NCBI GenBank assembly: GCA_902363375.1
Contig: CABIZX010000002.1
Coordinates: 372,001 to 436,000 of the forward strand
DNA: 64,000 nucleotides
Source of the DNA: Clostridiaceae bacterium
GTDB lineage: Bacteria; Bacillota; Clostridia; Clostridiales; Clostridiaceae
Reading direction: 5' to 3'
The first letter of the stretch is position 1, and every line of letters starts with the position of its first letter. Shown here piece after piece: positions 19,258-28,078 of the stretch. Under the pieces are notes generated by a model that saw only the letters and a program-made list of their open reading frames with translations, searched no databases and was not told the origin of the DNA. Position numbers and translations under genes: made by a program.

Positions 19258-19401
19258 ATGCAATCATTTAATGAGTATAAATTTGCTAATGTAACAGATG
19301 ATGAAAGACAAATGCTAACGAATCTTGAAGAAAGCATGTCAAAGGATGAAAACAAAAAAGTAGTTTTAATAGCTTATGAGAATACAAATGCCGAGAGTTA
19401 A
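19258..19401 (+). CDS. 47-residue small protein
   Basis: A short frame with a near-perfect ribosome binding site (AGGAGGTGAT, 19246-19255) three bases before ATG. The product is acidic and charged, starting MQSFNEYKFANVTDDERQM and ending VVLIAYENTNAES. No family is recognised. Its stop codon lies in the loop of the terminator hairpin. The strong site and tight terminator argue for a real gene. Confidence 0.65.
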   Translation: MQSFNEYKFANVTDDERQMLTNLEESMSKDENKKVVLIAYENTNAES

Positions 19402-19418
19402 TCTCGGCTTTATTTGTA
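19390..19418 (+). terminator. Terminator overlapping the small gene's stop codon
   Basis: Stem GCCGAGA / TCTCGGC (19390-19396 and 19402-19408) with loop GTTAA, which contains the TAA stop, then TTTATTTGTATT. Confidence 0.8.
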
Positions 19419-19425
19419 TTAGAAA

Positions 19426-19849
19426 GGCTCTGTTGAAAATTACAGTGATAAATATACAAGCCATGAGAATATTGGTGGACGTTCCATACAGCTAGGTTCA
19501 ATTACAATACTTTTCTTACTATCTAAGGCTGTAAGTATACAGACTTGCATCTTTGACATTCCTCTAAGCTTAGCTGTAGTCCTCTCCTGTGCTATTTTAT
19601 TCTTACCATCCTTTACAATAGGGCTGCTATCGCAGTAAGGACAACTTAATTCCTTAGTATTTTTCTTTAGAAAAACCTCATTAATTGTTTTGTATATATC
19701 TAAAATTAGTTTTGCTCTCTCATTTTTTAAAAAATCTCTAGCTAAGGCTAACACTTCATGATATTGAGGCTAACTCATATGAACATCTCCTATTTATTAT
19801 TCATATAAATTATTATAAAATCCTATCACTTTAATTAACTACAGAGCTT
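19426..19849 (-). mobile_element. Decayed IS element, IS1595-like transposase remnant
   Basis: On the minus strand a frame opens with GGAGATG then ATG AGT TAG at 19778-19770, so codon 3 is a stop. Downstream the frame continues (PQYHEVLALARDFLKNERAK), has one zinc-knuckle half CPYCDSSPIVKDGK, and then jumps to LRGMSKMQVCILTALDSKKS. The second Cys pair and the catalytic core are missing. Imperfect terminal repeats are visible (GGCTCTGTTGAAAATT at 19426 and the inverted AAGCTCTGTAGTTAATT ending at 19849). The zinc-ribbon layout suggests IS1595; this is tentative. Confidence 0.6.
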
Positions 19850-19933
19850 TATAAAATTAAACCATATTAAGAAGTTTCATATATTAATAGTATTAGGTAT
19901 ATTTTATTTTAGATATAATAAGGAGTTGAGTTT

Positions 19934-20236
19934 ATGGGAATATCAAAAATGCTAAGAAGATATGAAGTGAAAAATTTAAATGCAAAAGAATTTATTAGAG
20001 CTGTAGTTAAATCTTTAAGTAAAGAACTGAATAGAGAAGTTAAGTTAGAAACTATAGATAATAAAAATTTTAAGATTAGTATAGATGGATATGAAATACT
20101 TATGAGTGAAAGGCTTATCAATGGATTAAACAAGCCTTACGGAGTGGACATATATATACTAGAACAGGCTCAAAGTCAAGGATTTGAATTTGATGATAAA
20201 GTAAGAATATACATTGAAAATTGTTATAAAGAATAA
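19934..20236 (+). CDS. Hypothetical 100-residue protein
   Basis: A small charged alpha/beta protein starting MGISKMLRRYEVKNLNAKEF; it has no membrane segment and no known domain. The ATG follows AAGGAGTTGAG, a good site. It stands alone between the IS remnant and the folT riboswitch. Codon use matches neighbouring genes, so it is likely real. Confidence 0.6.
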   Translation: MGISKMLRRYEVKNLNAKEFIRAVVKSLSKELNREVKLETIDNKNFKISIDGYEILMSERLINGLNKPYGVDIYILEQAQSQGFEFDDKVRIYIENCYKE

Positions 20237-20246
20237 TTGAATATTA

Positions 20247-20297
20247 ATATATAAATTCTATGGATAATAATTCTATTTATTCATAGAATTTATATAT
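20247..20297. terminator. AT-rich palindrome after the hypothetical gene
   Basis: 16-bp arms ATATATAAATTCTATG and its inverse enclose a 19-base loop. There is no clear T tract, so termination would be weak. Confidence 0.4.
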
Positions 20298-20331
20298 ATG
20301 AAAAAATATTTATGTATGATATACTATGATT

Positions 20332-20435
20332 ATGATGCAGAGTAAAAGTTTGTGCGTTAAGTGCTGAGTGAACAGGGAGTTGTCCTCAGACGAAAAGGAA
20401 ACTTGCGGTACTTACTTTGATTCCCACTGCTACAT
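20332..20435 (+). promoter_or_regulatory. Tetrahydrofolate (THF) riboswitch
   Basis: The leader has the THF aptamer hallmarks: GATGCAGAGTA at the 5' end, TGCGTTAAGTGC, GGGAGTTGTC, ACGAAAAG, CTTGCGGT and the closing CCCACTGCTACAT, which pairs with the 5' end. It lies directly before folT, the folate transporter gene usually controlled by this element. Confidence 0.8.
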
Positions 20436-20448
20436 ATTAATAGGATTT

Positions 20449-20488
20449 CTCCTTTTTTATGTGGCTATTACAAAAAGGAGGTTTTTTT
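20449..20488 (+). promoter_or_regulatory. folT expression platform: hairpin hiding the ribosome binding site
   Basis: CTCCTTTTT (20449-20457) is perfectly complementary to AAAAAGGAG (20472-20480), which is the folT Shine-Dalgarno site. The hairpin is followed by GTTTTTTT, so it could block ribosome binding, end transcription, or both. Confidence 0.7.
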
Positions 20489-21055
20489 ATGTTTTTTTCT
20501 GAAAAAACGGATAACATGCTGAGTTTATTAAAGGAGTCCTCAGCACATTTAAAAAAGACTTCATCATTGACTAATCTAGCTTTATTTGTAGCTCTTAACA
20601 TTATTGTTGGCTCCCTATTTATAGAACTAAATAGTGCACTAAGAATAGGGTTTTCCTTCATTATAGTTGGCGCATGTGCCTTGTTTTATGGGCCTGTTGC
20701 TACGGGATGTGTAGGAGCAGTTGCAGATATAATAAAGTATATGATACGTCCTAGTGGTCCATTTTTCATTGGATTTACACTTAATGAATTCATAAGTGGA
20801 TTTTTAACAGGATTGATATTATATAAGAAACCTGTAACCATAAAGCGGGTTTTTTTAACTAGATTAGTAGTAATAGTAATTGTAAATCTAGTACTTACTC
20901 CTATATGGTTAACAATTCTTTATGGAAAAGGAATAATGGTATACGTATCAGCTCGTATAATAAAGAATCTTATTCTTTTACCTATAGAAACTGCAATTTT
21001 ATACGGTGTATTAAAACCAGTTGAAAAGGCAAGAAGAGCGGTAAGTGTAAAATAA
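20489..21055 (+). CDS. folT: Folate-specific ECF transporter S component
   Basis: A membrane protein of about 188 residues with six hydrophobic segments. It contains the FolT-typical region RIGFSFIIVGACALFYGP, then VATGCVGAVADIIKYMIRP and FFIGFTLNEFISGFLTG. It binds folate outside and works with a shared ECF energising module encoded elsewhere, since no EcfT or ATPase gene adjoins it. ATG at 20489 is chosen because AAGGAGG lies at 20475-20481. The upstream THF riboswitch supports the assignment. Confidence 0.9.
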   Translation: MFFSEKTDNMLSLLKESSAHLKKTSSLTNLALFVALNIIVGSLFIELNSALRIGFSFIIVGACALFYGPVATGCVGAVADIIKYMIRPSGPFFIGFTLNEFISGFLTGLILYKKPVTIKRVFLTRLVVIVIVNLVLTPIWLTILYGKGIMVYVSARIIKNLILLPIETAILYGVLKPVEKARRAVSVK

Positions 21056-21062
21056 CAAAAGA

Positions 21063-21115
21063 AACCTTGATAATTCTTTTAAACTTCCTTAAGAGAATCA
21101 TCAAGGTTTAATTTT
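21063..21115. terminator. Bidirectional terminator between folT and the symporter gene
   Basis: 18-base arms AACCTTGATAATTCTTTT and AAGAGAATCATCAAGGTT (21063-21080 and 21091-21108), near-perfect, followed by TAATTTTTAT. Confidence 0.85.
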
Positions 21116-21133
21116 TATATACAGATAAATATA

Positions 21134-22600
21134 TTAATTTATTTTTTCACCAATATCATCATAGGCATCTTCCCAAGCTTCAGTATTTTCAAGTCCTGGA
21201 ATTGATGAAGCTCTAAAAATAGGGTCCTTACCAGCTTTTTTCTGATGAGAATAATCTTCAAGAGCAGCAAAAGCATATTTACCAAGGAATAGAATTGCAA
21301 TTAAATTTATAACTGCCATGAAGGCCATAAATAAATCTGCTAGATTCCAAACTAGGTCTATGGAAGCAAGAGAACCAGTAAATACTGTAAGAACAACAAA
21401 AGATCTGAATAGGTTAAGAATTCCTTTATTATTAGTTATAAATTCAATATTAGCTTGTCCGTAATAGTAATTACCTACTATAGAACTGAAAGCAAATAGG
21501 AAAGTACATATAGCTAAGAAATAAGTTCCTATTACTCCAATTTGAGAACTAAGTGAACTTTGAGTAAGCTCAATACCAGTTAGGGTAGTTCCTGCATAAT
21601 CTCCAGAAATTAATACTATAAAAGCTGTACATGTACAAATTACTATAGTATCAGTAAAAACACCTAAAGTTTGAGTAAGCCCTTGCTTTACAGGGTGAGA
21701 AACTGTTGCTGTAGCTGCTGCATTAGGGGCGCTACCCATACCAGCTTCATTAGAGAATAAACCTCTTTTAATACCTTGCATTATAGTAAATCCAAGTCCG
21801 CCAGCTGCAAATTGTTTTAAACCAAAGGCATTTTCAAATATTAATATGAATATGCTAGGAAGTGAGTTAATATTAATTACTATTACTATAAGAGCAACTA
21901 ATATGTAAGCTGTAGCAAAGATTGGAACTATTACCTCAGAAACCTTTGCAATTCTCTTAACTCCACCGAATATTACTAAGGCAGTTAAAATTGATAGAAC
22001 TATACCCATTATGAAAGGATTAATACCAAAGGCATTTGTAAATGCTAAAGTTGTAGTATTGGATTGAGCAGCATTAAATACTAATCCGAAACATAGAGTA
22101 GTTAAAATAGCAAAAATTACACCAAGCCAACGTTTTTTTAGACCTCTTTCAATGTAGTAAGCAGGTCCACCTAAAGAGTTACCATCTTTATCTTTAGTTT
22201 TATAAATTTGAGCTAAAGTACTTTCTACAAAACTAGAAGCACCACCAATTAAAGCAATGAGCCACATCCAAAATACTGCACCAGGACCACCAGCAGCCAC
22301 AGCCATAGCAACACCTGCAATATTACCAGTACCGACTCTGGAAGCTGTACTTATACAAAAGGCCTGGAAGGATGAAATTTCATTTTTATCTTTTTTATCA
22401 CTAGGCTTCAAAAGTCTAAACATTTCTTTGAAAAATCTAAACTGAACAAACTTAGTTTTAAATGAGAAGTATATGCCTGCTCCAATTAGTAAAATAATGA
22501 GCACATAAGACCACATAAAATTGTTAATAAGATCAACTTTATCGGCTAAAAAGTTCATAAAAGTAATTGATATGTTTTTGATAGAGTTTAAAAAGTTCAT
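21134..22600 (-). CDS. Alanine/glycine:cation symporter (AGCS family)
   Basis: A 488-residue membrane protein with about eleven membrane segments. It has the family stretch ASRVGTGNIAGVAMAVAAGGPGAVFWMW, and GLFSNEAGMGSAPNAAATA, both diagnostic of AGCS sodium/amino acid symporters. The start ATG follows AAGGAGATGAA. It is a single gene with no visible glycine or lysine riboswitch in its leader. Alanine or glycine is the expected substrate. Confidence 0.92.
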   Translation of the reverse strand: MNFLNSIKNISITFMNFLADKVDLINNFMWSYVLIILLIGAGIYFSFKTKFVQFRFFKEMFRLLKPSDKKDKNEISSFQAFCISTASRVGTGNIAGVAMAVAAGGPGAVFWMWLIALIGGASSFVESTLAQIYKTKDKDGNSLGGPAYYIERGLKKRWLGVIFAILTTLCFGLVFNAAQSNTTTLAFTNAFGINPFIMGIVLSILTALVIFGGVKRIAKVSEVIVPIFATAYILVALIVIVININSLPSIFILIFENAFGLKQFAAGGLGFTIMQGIKRGLFSNEAGMGSAPNAAATATVSHPVKQGLTQTLGVFTDTIVICTCTAFIVLISGDYAGTTLTGIELTQSSLSSQIGVIGTYFLAICTFLFAFSSIVGNYYYGQANIEFITNNKGILNLFRSFVVLTVFTGSLASIDLVWNLADLFMAFMAVINLIAILFLGKYAFAALEDYSHQKKAGKDPIFRASSIPGLENTEAWEDAYDDIGEKIN

Positions 22601-22805
22601 AATTCATCTCCTTACGTAATTTAATTTCTATTTAATATAAAAACTTGACAAAAACTATACAAATTTTACATGGGGATATAATAAAACTAAAAGTTTACGG
22701 ATAATTTAATATATAATTTATATGGTATACGGAATTACAAATAAAATCAATGTAATTTATTAGAATATTTAATTTAATTTAACTATATTCTAAAATATCA
22801 AAACG

Positions 22806-22842
22806 CAAAAAAGCTACCTGCATATAATTAATACTGGTAGCT
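22806..22842 (-). terminator. Terminator of the zinc-ribbon gene
   Basis: On the minus strand AGCTACC / GGTAGCT arms (22836-22842 and 22812-22818) are followed by TTTTTTGCG. Confidence 0.75.
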
Positions 22843-22861
22843 GAATTACCTATATTCAATT

Positions 22862-23284
22862 TTAGCTTTTCATTTTAAATTCATGTAAACATCTTTTACA
22901 GGTAACAGTTATTCGTCCTTTTCCCCTAGGTAATCTAAGTTTTTGTCCACATTTTGGACATTTAACTATTTTATAATTTTTCTTTTCATTAAACCATTTT
23001 TTAAAATTGCTAAAAATTGGAGTACAATCACTAAAGTGAAATACAGGAAGATTACTAGGAATTGCCCTATTAAACTTACTTAAAAATCTATTAGCATACA
23101 TGCAAAACTTTCTATGTTCTTGCTCACGTTTTTCAATATTTCTGGAAAATGCTCTATATAATGCATAAAATAAAATAACTCCTGCTAAAAAACGAGTAAC
23201 AGAAAACAAATTAAATATAGATGATACTAGAATAAGAAATAGTGAAAACAAGTCAAATCCATAGGATTCATTAAAAAAATTCAT
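22862..23284 (-). CDS. Membrane protein with C-terminal zinc ribbon
   Basis: 140 residues: one or two N-terminal membrane segments (about 10-43), a basic linker with RNIEKREQEHRK, and a C-terminal CPKCGQKLRLPRGKGRITVTC...C zinc ribbon with four Cys. This layout recurs in small Firmicute proteins of unknown function. The start follows GAGGTGATC. It is a single gene; no partner is evident. Confidence 0.65.
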   Translation of the reverse strand: MNFFNESYGFDLFSLFLILVSSIFNLFSVTRFLAGVILFYALYRAFSRNIEKREQEHRKFCMYANRFLSKFNRAIPSNLPVFHFSDCTPIFSNFKKWFNEKKNYKIVKCPKCGQKLRLPRGKGRITVTCKRCLHEFKMKS

Positions 23285-23636
23285 CTGATCACCTCTTTAA
23301 ATATAATTATAACTAAATTCTATTTATATAATAAAGTTTAATGGACTTTTCAATATAAATGATATATCCCTTATACAATATTATAGTACAACAGGACAAG
23401 CTATTTAAAGAGATTTATAATTAAATATTTTTAATATTTTATGAAATATTAATTGGTGAAAATATTAACTATACTTACAAACCTTAATAAAATACATAAT
23501 AAATTATTAAGAATTTATTACATTTAGCAGAAGAATTAAGAGGATTATTACATCTTTCTTACAAATCAAAGAAACTTATTTTCAAAAAGTTGAATGTATT
23601 GTATGCTAACATCATCAAAGATTATGAGGTGAGAAA
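23285..23636. other. 352-base intergenic region
   Basis: Lies between the divergent zinc-ribbon and ABC exporter genes. It is AT-rich and should hold both promoters. I see no ORF, strong hairpin or riboswitch motif. Confidence 0.5.
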
Positions 23637-24581
23637 ATGTCTAAAGTTTTAGAACTAAAAAATGTTACTAAGATTATGGGAAAACGTAGGATAGTTGATA
23701 ATGTCAGCTTTGCAATAAATTCAGGAGAGATATTTGGATTTTTAGGTCCAAATGGAGCTGGTAAAACTACGACAATTAAAATGATTACAGGACTCTTGAA
23801 AATTGATGAAGGAGATATTTTGATTAGTAATAACAATGTTAAGAAAAATTTTGAAAAAGCTCTTTCTGAGGTGGGTGGCATCATAGAAAATCCTGAAATG
23901 TATGGATATCTTACAGGACGCACTAATTTAGAGATATACAGTAGAATGCATGGCAATATTTCTAAAGAACGTATTGATGAAGTCATAAAGCTAGTAAAAC
24001 TTGAAAATCGTATTGATGATAAGGTTAAAAAATACTCCTTAGGTATGCGTCAAAGATTAGGTGTTGCTCAAGCACTACTACATAGTCCAAAACTATTGAT
24101 TCTAGATGAGCCGACCAATGGACTAGATCCTATGGGGATTAAAGAATTACGTGATACACTAAGGAATTTAGCTGAGAAAAATGGACTAGCAGTTTTAGTA
24201 TCAAGCCACTTGCTAAGCGAGATGGAGCTTATGTGTGATAGGGTTGGAATAATAGATAATGGTAAAATTGTTGATATTAAAACCTTAAAAGATATTAAAA
24301 AGCAAGATGTTTTAAGTGAGATAACTTATGAATTAGAAGTGGACAATGTTAACCTAGCAAAAAAAGTTATAGAGAATACTTATAAATCAAAATCAGAGGA
24401 AATCAATGTAAGTTATAAAGAAAATAAAATATTAATTTCATGTTCTCGTAATGAAATTGCAAATATAAATAAAGCTTTAATTATGGAGAATATATTGGTT
24501 TACACTATTACTCCAGCTAATAATACCCTTGAAGATGAATTTATGAAGATAACAACGGGATCTAAAACACAGATAGTGTAA
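23637..24581 (+). CDS. ABC transporter ATPase, BcrA type
   Basis: A 314-residue ATPase with Walker A GPNGAGKTT, signature YSLGMRQR, Walker B LLILDEPTNGLD and the switch His in VSSHLLSEM, plus a C-terminal extension of about 90 residues typical of BcrA/lantibiotic-resistance or Na+ efflux ATPases. ATG follows GAGGTGAGAAA. The permease gene begins 24 bases after its stop. Export of a peptide antibiotic or other amphiphile is the likely role; no regulator is adjacent. Confidence 0.88.
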   Translation: MSKVLELKNVTKIMGKRRIVDNVSFAINSGEIFGFLGPNGAGKTTTIKMITGLLKIDEGDILISNNNVKKNFEKALSEVGGIIENPEMYGYLTGRTNLEIYSRMHGNISKERIDEVIKLVKLENRIDDKVKKYSLGMRQRLGVAQALLHSPKLLILDEPTNGLDPMGIKELRDTLRNLAEKNGLAVLVSSHLLSEMELMCDRVGIIDNGKIVDIKTLKDIKKQDVLSEITYELEVDNVNLAKKVIENTYKSKSEEINVSYKENKILISCSRNEIANINKALIMENILVYTITPANNTLEDEFMKITTGSKTQIV

Positions 24582-24605
24582 TACTTAGAAAAGGAGAAGA
24601 AATTA

Positions 24606-26273
24606 ATGAGTAAAGTATGTGGACTAGTAAAAAATGAATTAATTAAGCAGTACAAAAAAACTAGTGTTAAAGTGATTGTAATTTTAATACTTTTAGCTAG
24701 CATAATGTTACCAGTAGCTTTAAAATTCTTAAATAATAGAGATGAGTCAAAATGGTATATAGATAGCTATAATCAAGAAATTCAGTGGAAACAAACAGAA
24801 ATAACTAATATAGATTCTAGTAAAAAGAATAAAGATATTCAGAAAAAGATTTATGAAGAAGGCATTAAGATGTCACAGACTTCAATAGATAATAATATTT
24901 CTTGGGATGATTGGAGATGGGAAGTAGTTAATCAAGCTGCTACTAAATCAAAAGAGGCAATTATATTATCAGGGATAGTTGAAGGGTTATCAGGTGAAGA
25001 GTTATTCTTTAATATATATGAGTTTGATATAAGTATGTTTAATGAATATATGGAAATGAGTAAAGAAGAACTTCAAAAAGTTATAGATTCTAAAAATAAA
25101 GAAAGTAAGGAATTATATGATTCTGTTATAAAAAATGATTATTTAGCTTATTTAGAAAAAAATATTAAGAATTCTAAAGAAGAAATTAAAAATCTAAATT
25201 CAACTATTAAGACTTCAGAAGAAGAGATTAAGAAAAATCCTAATAATAAAAATTTAGTTTCAGAGTTAGAAAATTTAAAGACTCAACTAAAGGCTTTAGA
25301 GGAAAGGCTTGAAGCTACAGAGTATAGATATAATAATAAAATTCCTTATGATGATAAGAATTGGAAGAACAATACTATAAGAGATATTTCATATAAGATT
25401 GATGAAAAGGGTGAAAGACTACTTAGTGAAACTGAATTTACACAATACAATAGTGAAAAGGTTGCAAAGGGATATACTTACGAGGAGTATAAAAAAGATT
25501 ATGAGAAGAAAATCAAATCTATAGAACAGGACATAGCCCTTAATTGGTACAGTCTTGAAAATAATATTTCACAAGTTAAATTTGATAACGATATTAGAAA
25601 TTCTGTGGATAGTACTTATTTAATGTATGTAAGTTTTGCAATTATACTATGCATAATTATTGGAGGAGGAATAGTTTCTTCAGAATATTCAACAGGTACT
25701 GTTAGATTGCTTATGATAAGACCTGTGTCAAGATGGAAAATCCTAATTTCTAAATTAATATCAGTGTTCATTATAGGATATGGAGTATTATTAATTACAG
25801 TTGTATTAAATATTATATCAAGTGGTATTATGAATGGCTTTGGAGGGCTTGCTACAAAAGTAATATCCTTCAGCGGAGAAAGTATAGTTAAACAAAACTT
25901 TATAATTTCTATCATACCTAAACTTCTATTCTCAAGTATTAGCTTAATATTTATAATAGCCTTAGTGTTTGCGATATCTACTATTATAAAAAACACAGCT
26001 TTAGCAGTTGGACTTACTACTGTAGCATACTTAGGTAGCTCAGCAGCTACACTAATTATGGCGAACTTAGGTATGAGATGGGTAGGAAAAACAATATTAC
26101 CATATATGAGTTTATCTACTTTCATTACAAATTCTTATTATATTCAGATGTTTAAAGATCAATATAATATAGTATTAAATCCAACAATGGGAGCAATTCA
26201 ATTAATTGTGTTTGCTGTTATACTAATTATAGCTTCATTCTTAGTATTTGAAAAAAGAGATGTAAAGAATTAA
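24606..26273 (+). CDS. ABC-2 type permease with large extracytoplasmic insert
   Basis: 555 residues. One N-terminal membrane helix (about 21-38) is followed by some 290 residues rich in Glu and Lys, with coiled-coil-like heptads (KNIKNSKEEIKNLNSTIKTS region) that should lie outside the membrane, then five further helices (about 338-550). This is the ABC-2 exporter layout with an enlarged first loop. It pairs with the ATPase gene upstream and ends at a strong terminator. Confidence 0.85.
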   Translation: MSKVCGLVKNELIKQYKKTSVKVIVILILLASIMLPVALKFLNNRDESKWYIDSYNQEIQWKQTEITNIDSSKKNKDIQKKIYEEGIKMSQTSIDNNISWDDWRWEVVNQAATKSKEAIILSGIVEGLSGEELFFNIYEFDISMFNEYMEMSKEELQKVIDSKNKESKELYDSVIKNDYLAYLEKNIKNSKEEIKNLNSTIKTSEEEIKKNPNNKNLVSELENLKTQLKALEERLEATEYRYNNKIPYDDKNWKNNTIRDISYKIDEKGERLLSETEFTQYNSEKVAKGYTYEEYKKDYEKKIKSIEQDIALNWYSLENNISQVKFDNDIRNSVDSTYLMYVSFAIILCIIIGGGIVSSEYSTGTVRLLMIRPVSRWKILISKLISVFIIGYGVLLITVVLNIISSGIMNGFGGLATKVISFSGESIVKQNFIISIIPKLLFSSISLIFIIALVFAISTIIKNTALAVGLTTVAYLGSSAATLIMANLGMRWVGKTILPYMSLSTFITNSYYIQMFKDQYNIVLNPTMGAIQLIVFAVILIIASFLVFEKRDVKN

Positions 26274-26320
26274 TATACATTTAAATTTATTATCCTAATA
26301 TATTTGTAAGACTCTGTTAT

Positions 26321-26357
26321 AAAAGGTTTCTAGATTAAAGTCTAGAAGCCTTTTTAT
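26321..26357 (+). terminator. Terminator of the ABC exporter operon
   Basis: Stem AAAAGGTTTCTAGA / TCTAGAAGCCTTTTT (26321-26334 and 26341-26355). Confidence 0.85.
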
Positions 26358-26457
26358 AGGTGAATTCAATAATATTTTAAATAAGAAAAAATAGAATGAG
26401 CTGATACAAAGAGACTAAAAGTAAGGACAGTAATAAATTAATTTTTGAAAAGTGGGG

Positions 26458-26486
26458 TTGACAATATTAATCTAGTTAAGTAGAAT
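26458..26486 (+). promoter_or_regulatory. Sigma-A-type promoter of the cobalamin operon
   Basis: TTGACA (26458-26463), a 17-base spacer, and TAGAAT (26481-26486), about 100 bases before the riboswitch. Confidence 0.65.
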
Positions 26487-26585
26487 TATAGTTGTAAAGT
26501 GAATGTAAAAATTAATTTGTTAAAGGATTACATATTTACGTTCTAAAATAAGTAAATTTAAAATACAATTAAATAAATAGACAGT

Positions 26586-26740
26586 CCAATAGGTGTACTA
26601 AGTACTTAATAGGGAATTTGGTTAAAATCCAAAGCTATCCCAGTAACTGTAAGTGAGGACGACTTAGCAAAGGCCACTAATTAATTTTGGGAAGGCGCTA
26701 AGAAGTATGATTCACAAGCCAGGAGACCTGCCATGGATTA
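26586..26740 (+). promoter_or_regulatory. Cobalamin riboswitch
   Basis: Contains the B12 element in order: AGGGAATTTGGTTAAAATCC, AAAGCTATCCC, AGTAACTGTAAGTG, TTTTGGGAAGGCGC and the B12 box CACAAGCCAGGAGACCTGCC (26713-26732). It precedes the ECF and transcobalamin-like gene cluster and is followed by a terminator hairpin. Cobalamin should switch the operon off. Confidence 0.93.
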
Positions 26741-26881
26741 TGAAATTTGATGCTTTCTGAGGAAGAGCTAAAGATTTAGTAAGTGATGGTTTAGGTATAA
26801 GATTACATCTAGACTCATATAGAAATTAATGCTTTGAATTAAGGCAGATGATTTTCACTTATTTAAATTTAGTATATTCCA

Positions 26882-26917
26882 AGATAGGTATCAATGATAT
26901 CTATCTTTTTTTATTGT
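26882..26917 (+). terminator. Riboswitch-linked terminator
   Basis: AGATAGGTATC / GATATCTATCT arms (about 26882-26907) followed by seven or eight T residues. It lies about 140 bases after the B12 box. Confidence 0.75.
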
Positions 26918-27079
26918 ATTAAATATTAGGAGAATCTACAAGGAAGTAGAGTATAGCATATATGAGCTGTGTTAAAAGCTTTAATATTAGCTATAAAGTT
27001 ACAAAGAGGTAACTATATCCTATATATATAAAGATTATAAGAATATTTTCATAATCTGTAGATAGCTTGGAGGTATAAG

Positions 27080-27985
27080 GTGTTATTTTCATTTAAAAAC
27101 TTAAATCCATATATAAATTTAGCGTATTTTATTATTTCTATTGCACTACTATATTCAAGCGAAAATCCAATTATTGTAGGCATATTCTTGATTATTACTT
27201 TAGTTATTAACTTAAAGTTTTGCACTCAAAACTTTAGTCAATATATAAAAATTTTTCTACTTATGTCCCTCTTAGTGGTTTTAATAAATCCACTAGTTTC
27301 ACACAGGGGGTTGACCATTATATTTTATATTGGTTATACCCCCATAACCCTAGAAGCTACTATTTATGGTGTAATTGCTGGTATTAAGCTATTTTCATTA
27401 TTGCTTCTTGGAAATTATTTTAATGCAATAATGGATTATGAAAGATTAAGTTATGTATTATTGCCATTAGGAAATAATCTCAGTTTAATTATAAGTTTAT
27501 CAGTGAAATTTATTCCTGAATACCTAGATAAGATAAAAAATATTAAAGATACTCAAAAAACAAAAGGAATAAGTATTGATGAAGGTAGTAAGGTAGAAAG
27601 AGCAAAAGGAATTAGTCATATATTAAATGCATTTTTTTTTATAACCTTAGAGCAAGGAATTACAACTATAAAATCTATAAAATCTAGAGGTTATTTAAAT
27701 AGAGATAAAAGAAAGAAAAAAGCGATTAGGTTAAAAAATATTGATTATATATTCGGTGGAGTATGTGGATTATGCATAGCACTAATACTCCTATTAAAAG
27801 AATCTTATAGATATGAAATATATCCAAAGGTTGCTCCCATAGCCATTAATCTAGAGAGTATAATCGCAATTATTGCACATTTAATATTCTTATCCATGCC
27901 AATTCTTTTATATTTATGGGAAGAGGCATATTTGAAATGCAAGGAGCACAGAAAAATTCATTATTATATGAAGGAAAATAGTTAG
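27080..27985 (+). CDS. ECF transporter T component (EcfT/CbiQ family)
   Basis: 301 residues with five or six membrane segments. It has the EcfT coupling-helix region VERAKGISHILNAFF and the KSIKSRGY motif (Arg-Gly of the second conserved motif) that contacts the ATPases. GTG start at 27080 follows GGAGG at 27069-27073. It is the first gene after the cobalamin riboswitch, so this ECF module is dedicated rather than shared. Confidence 0.88.
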   Translation: MLFSFKNLNPYINLAYFIISIALLYSSENPIIVGIFLIITLVINLKFCTQNFSQYIKIFLLMSLLVVLINPLVSHRGLTIIFYIGYTPITLEATIYGVIAGIKLFSLLLLGNYFNAIMDYERLSYVLLPLGNNLSLIISLSVKFIPEYLDKIKNIKDTQKTKGISIDEGSKVERAKGISHILNAFFFITLEQGITTIKSIKSRGYLNRDKRKKKAIRLKNIDYIFGGVCGLCIALILLLKESYRYEIYPKVAPIAINLESIIAIIAHLIFLSMPILLYLWEEAYLKCKEHRKIHYYMKENS

Positions 27986-28078
27986 AGTCTTGTAGAAGAT
28001 GTCAATATTCTTATAGTATAAGCTTTAACTGATATATTACGTTGAATATTAGAATATCAAGAAAGGTAAGCAGTTTAT

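Noticed and set aside
22601..22805. Leader of the alanine symporter gene considered as a glycine riboswitch
   Set aside because: Conserved glycine-aptamer motifs were not seen on the minus strand; only a promoter-like AT-rich stretch is present.
25616..26125. 169-codon open frame antisense to the ABC-2 permease
   Set aside because: Lies entirely within the membrane-helix region of a well supported gene and has no start signals.
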